A stretch of DNA of 64,000 nt. Source: Winogradskyella vidalii. GTDB taxonomy: Bacteria > Bacteroidota > Bacteroidia > Flavobacteriales > Flavobacteriaceae. Location: assembly GCF_013403955.1 (NCBI RefSeq), contig NZ_JABFDG010000001.1, positions 744,001-808,000 on the forward strand. Direction: 5' to 3'. Shown here piece after piece: positions 61,188-64,000 of the stretch (position 1 is its first letter; every line of letters begins with the position of its first letter). The position numbers and the translations under genes are program-made. A model generated the notes under the pieces. It made no database searches and was not told the DNA's origin. It saw nothing but the letters and a program-made list of their open reading frames with translations.

Positions 61188-64000
61188 TTATCTATTTAAA
61201 TAGACTCTTCCTTGCTTTGGTTCACGTTCACCATCATTAAATTCTAAGATGTAAAAATAGACACCAGCGGGTAGTACTTCATCATTGTTTTTACCTGTTC
61301 CATCCCATTTAGGTGAATTTATATTGCCTTCATAAAGGATATTACCATATCTATTATAGATGCTTAGTTTAAAATTTGGATAAAGATCTTCTAAAAATAA
61401 TATATCGAATACATCATTAATACCATCATCATTAGGTGAAAACCCATCTGGTATTAAAAGTTCACCTATACAATCTATAAGGCTAACAGTAACTTGAAGT
61501 CTTATAGGACTTTCACATCCAAATTGAGATAAAATACTAGCGTAATAAGTTTCATTATCTAAAAGTAATTCTGAGCCCGAATAGGTGTTACCATCTATTG
61601 CTTGGTCGTACCATAGAATTGTTTCTGTGTCAATAATATTACTTGTTAAGTCATTTATAGTAGCATTGTCATTGATACAAAACTCAGTGCCATCGGAAAT
61701 AATTTGTGGTGTTGGTGTTTCAGTAACATAAATTTTAACAGGTTCTACAAATTGTGTGTCTGTATAACAATTTTGTCCAGAAATAAAAATTTGCATTAAT
61801 GTTACTATTGTTGTTCCTGTATTTGGTATTAAACTTTGTGGGATAATAAACGAAGCTTCTCCTGAAACAATAGAAATCTCAATTGTATTTGTAGATATAT
61901 TAGCTTCACTTAACCCATAAACAATGTTGTAATTTCCATCGGCTAATTGATTAGCTCCTAAAATATTAATAATAGCATCGTGGTTTATACAAATGTTATC
62001 ATCTGTAAGTGTCAACCCTGTAGCATCCGGGTAATCCACAATATTAACGGTTATAGTAGCTGCATCTGTTAAATTACATTCGTCTGAACTCACTGTATAA
62101 GTATAATCACCTGCAGCGTCAACCGTTGGGTCAAATATTCCTGTACCACTTACAAGTGCTGGTGACCAAGTTCCATTTGTTTCTGGAGAACCACCTAGTT
62201 GGTCAAATAAATCTACGGGATTAATTTCATCAGTACATAAATTAAGGATACCATCTTCTCCGGCATTGGGTAATCCAATAATAGATACAACAACAGAAGC
62301 GCTAACATCAGGACAAGTATCTGTGTTACTAGAAACCGTATAAGTATAGGTTCCGGCAGCGTCAATTGTAGGGTCAAAAACGCCAGTTCCACTTGTAAGA
62401 GCTGGTGTCCATATTCCATTAGTGTCTGGAGTACCACCTAAACTATCAAATAAATCTAGAGGGCTATCATTACTACAAAATTCAATTGTGCCATCTGTTC
62501 CTGCATTAATTGGAGCTGCTATAGAAACAGTAACTGTTGAAGTGTCAGTTCCACATGCATTGGTTAAAGTGTACGTATATATGCCTTCAGGATCAATAGT
62601 TGGGTCAAATATTCCAGTTCCAGTAGAAAGTGTAGGCGTCCAAGTACCACCAGTATCTGGAGTACCAGTAAGTCCACTAAATAAATCAACGGTATCAGTA
62701 GCATTACATAAGGTTAGTGTACCGTCGGTTCCTGCATCTGGGTTTTCTATAAATGATACGGTAACTGTTGCTGTATCATCAGGACAGGTTGTTGCTGTGT
62801 TAGAAACGGTGTACGTATATATGCCTTCAGAATCAATAGTCGGGTCAAATACTCCAGTTCCACTAGAAAGTGCAGGCGACCAAGTTCCACCAGTATCTGG
62901 AGCACCACCTAAGTTGGTAAATAAATCTACAACGGCGATATCGTTAGGGCAGAATTCAACAAAACCATTGCTTCCAGCACTGTTAGCGTCAATTACAGTA
63001 ACTGTTACTGTTGCAGAGCTATTTCCGCATGCCGCAGAATTTATGGTATAGGTGTAAACACCTTGAGGGTCAATACTAGCATCAAAAACGCCAGTGCCAC
63101 TAGCTAAGGCAGGTGACCAAGTTCCGCCTGCTTGTGGTGTGCCACTAAGACTATTAAATAAATCGCTTGAACTTGTTAAGCTACACAAATCTAGAGTTCC
63201 ATCATCACCAGCATCAGCAACATTTTCTATGGTTACTTCAACGTTTGCTGAGCTATCAGCACAAGAACCAGTTCCGGGGATTGTATAAGTATAGGTGTCA
63301 GCTGTATCTAATAATGGGTCAAAAATTCCTGTACCACTAGCCAGTGTTGGCGTCCAAACCCCACCTGTGTCAGGTGAACCCCCAAGGCTATTAAAAAGGT
63401 CAATTGTTCCCTCATCAGTACAAACTGTAACGGAACCATCCGTACCGGCATCTTGTGATGTAGAAATAGAGACTGTAATTGTTGCAGTTGCGTCTACACA
63501 AGGACTCGTGCCTGAAACGGTATAAGTATAAGTACCTTCTGTGTCTACTAAGGGATCAAAAACCCCAGTACCACTTGCTAAAGCAGGTGACCACGTTCCA
63601 CCAATATCTGGAGTTCCAGCTAAGTTATCAAACAAATCAATTGTACCATCAATAGCACAACTATTTACGGCAGCATCTCCACCTGCATTAGGGGCTGTTT
63701 CTATACTTACTTCAACGTTTGCTGAATCATCTAAACATGATCCTGAATTAGATACTGTGTAAGTGTAAGTACCAGCAAGGTCAACTGAAGGGTCAAAAAT
63801 TCCTGTGCCACTTGTAAGTGTTGGTGTCCATGTACCCCCAGTTTCAGGTGTACCTCCTAGACTATCAAAAAGGTTTATCGAGCTGTCATTACTACAAAGT
63901 GTTATTGCGCCATCTGTACCAGCACTTTGAAATGGTGTTATAGAAATAGTGACGGTGGCAGTTGCATCTGCACAAGGACTAGTGCCAGGTACGGTATATG
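61188..64000 (-). CDS. Repeat-rich T9SS type-B surface protein, N-terminus outside window
   Basis: The frame continues past the window end, giving at least 936 residues of a larger protein; an internal ATG at 63635 is not the start. Eight repeats of about 80 residues are in view (pattern LFDxLGGTPDTGGTWTPxL and SGTGxFDPTxxxxGTYTYTV), each beginning with AGTDG...LC. After the repeats come a domain with LTLTDDNICINHDA, another beta domain, then the gliding-motility-associated C-terminal (type-B) sorting domain: LLIPDGFSPNDDGINDVFD...YNRYGNILYEG...WDGTGKNNDEVLPAGVYFYIL. A large adhesin exported by T9SS with the adjacent PorP/SprF, as for SprB-like proteins. Ligand unknown. Confidence 0.92.
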   Translation of the reverse strand, partial: YTVPGTSPCADATATVTISITPFQSAGTDGAITLCSNDSSINLFDSLGGTPETGGTWTPTLTSGTGIFDPSVDLAGTYTYTVSNSGSCLDDSANVEVSIETAPNAGGDAAVNSCAIDGTIDLFDNLAGTPDIGGTWSPALASGTGVFDPLVDTEGTYTYTVSGTSPCVDATATITVSISTSQDAGTDGSVTVCTDEGTIDLFNSLGGSPDTGGVWTPTLASGTGIFDPLLDTADTYTYTIPGTGSCADSSANVEVTIENVADAGDDGTLDLCSLTSSSDLFNSLSGTPQAGGTWSPALASGTGVFDASIDPQGVYTYTINSAACGNSSATVTVTVIDANSAGSNGFVEFCPNDIAVVDLFTNLGGAPDTGGTWSPALSSGTGVFDPTIDSEGIYTYTVSNTATTCPDDTATVTVSFIENPDAGTDGTLTLCNATDTVDLFSGLTGTPDTGGTWTPTLSTGTGIFDPTIDPEGIYTYTLTNACGTDTSTVTVSIAAPINAGTDGTIEFCSNDSPLDLFDSLGGTPDTNGIWTPALTSGTGVFDPTIDAAGTYTYTVSSNTDTCPDVSASVVVSIIGLPNAGEDGILNLCTDEINPVDLFDQLGGSPETNGTWSPALVSGTGIFDPTVDAAGDYTYTVSSDECNLTDAATITVNIVDYPDATGLTLTDDNICINHDAIINILGANQLADGNYNIVYGLSEANISTNTIEISIVSGEASFIIPQSLIPNTGTTIVTLMQIFISGQNCYTDTQFVEPVKIYVTETPTPQIISDGTEFCINDNATINDLTSNIIDTETILWYDQAIDGNTYSGSELLLDNETYYASILSQFGCESPIRLQVTVSLIDCIGELLIPDGFSPNDDGINDVFDILFLEDLYPNFKLSIYNRYGNILYEGNINSPKWDGTGKNNDEVLPAGVYFYILEFNDGEREPKQGRVYLNR
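62090..64000 (-). repeat. Tandem ~240-bp repeats inside the adhesin gene
   Basis: Eight units with conserved blocks such as GGGTCAAA and CCAGTACCACT recur at about 237-240 bp steps (near 62115, 62365, 62605, 62845, 63085, 63310, 63550 and 63790). Each codes for one ~80-residue protein repeat. Their similarity at DNA level invites recombination and copy-number change. The array continues beyond the window. Confidence 0.85.

Noticed and set aside
62422..63051. Long plus-strand open frame of 209 codons, and similar ones at 63094, 63295 and 63541
   Set aside because: They are antisense shadows of the adhesin repeats; their Val/Ser/Pro-rich composition mirrors the repeat code and no start context or domain is present.
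62090..64000. Regularly spaced repeats resembling an array
   Set aside because: Units are about 240 bp, in frame and coding; no short identical repeats with unique spacers, so not CRISPR.

Overview
The window is AT-rich DNA from a member of the Bacteroidota, almost certainly a marine-type Flavobacteriaceae. The supporting signs are several TAnnTTTG (-7) promoters, weak or absent Shine-Dalgarno sites, SusC/SusD pairs, type IX secretion (T9SS) sorting domains, PorP/SprF, the flavobacterial gene pair rho/DUF4293, and tRNA genes without an encoded CCA end.

Layout. 1-2.3 kb: end of a TolC-type efflux channel, a tiny zinc-ribbon-like protein and a secreted leucine-rich-repeat protein. 2.4-3.3 kb: initiator tRNA-Met followed by a decayed stretch with an internally deleted Fic gene. 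3.3-15.4 kb (minus strand): a polysaccharide utilisation locus with a SusR-like membrane regulator, SusC, SusD, a SusE-like lipoprotein, two GH30 glycosidases and a T9SS-exported binding protein. Beta-glucan (laminarin-type) side chains are the best guess for the substrate. 15.8-23.7 kb: a stress-flavoured region with a Balon-like ribosome hibernation factor (baeRF family), a formylglycine-generating enzyme, a SYLF protein, two AraC regulators, a response regulator/histidine kinase pair and two small ORFs that share a 17-nt upstream motif.

23.7-40 kb: mostly housekeeping genes: tRNA methyltransferase, Rho, TruA, an ABC exporter, diadenylate cyclase CdaA coupled to DUF3667, FolP, DUF1599, a DoxX/BT_3928 protein, a DppB-like permease, TpiA, a porin, PrmA and ClpS. 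40-44.4 kb (minus): a sulfane-sulfur module with a persulfide dioxygenase/rhodanese protein, a TauE/SafE exporter, a split YeeE/YedE thiosulfate-type importer and a cysteine-rich Crp/Fnr regulator. 44.5 kb: tRNA-Arg(ACG). 45-49.5 kb: a second SusC/SusD pair without enzymes.

50.2-56.8 kb (minus): an arsenic island in two parts, each headed by its own ArsR. One part handles inorganic arsenic (DUF6428, ArsC-type phosphatase, Acr3, metallophosphoesterase). The other resembles the aromatic organoarsenical systems (thioredoxin-like protein, OsmC, ArsP-type permease, ArsF, ArsG). Two inverted repeats of identical geometry, TATCG-N8-CGATA, lie before arsR and before the thioredoxin gene and are probably the ArsR operators. 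57-64 kb: Era, a small membrane protein, and an operon of a large repeat-bearing T9SS type-B surface protein (cut by the window end), PorP/SprF and an OmpA-family protein.

No IS element, prophage, rRNA operon or CRISPR array was seen.
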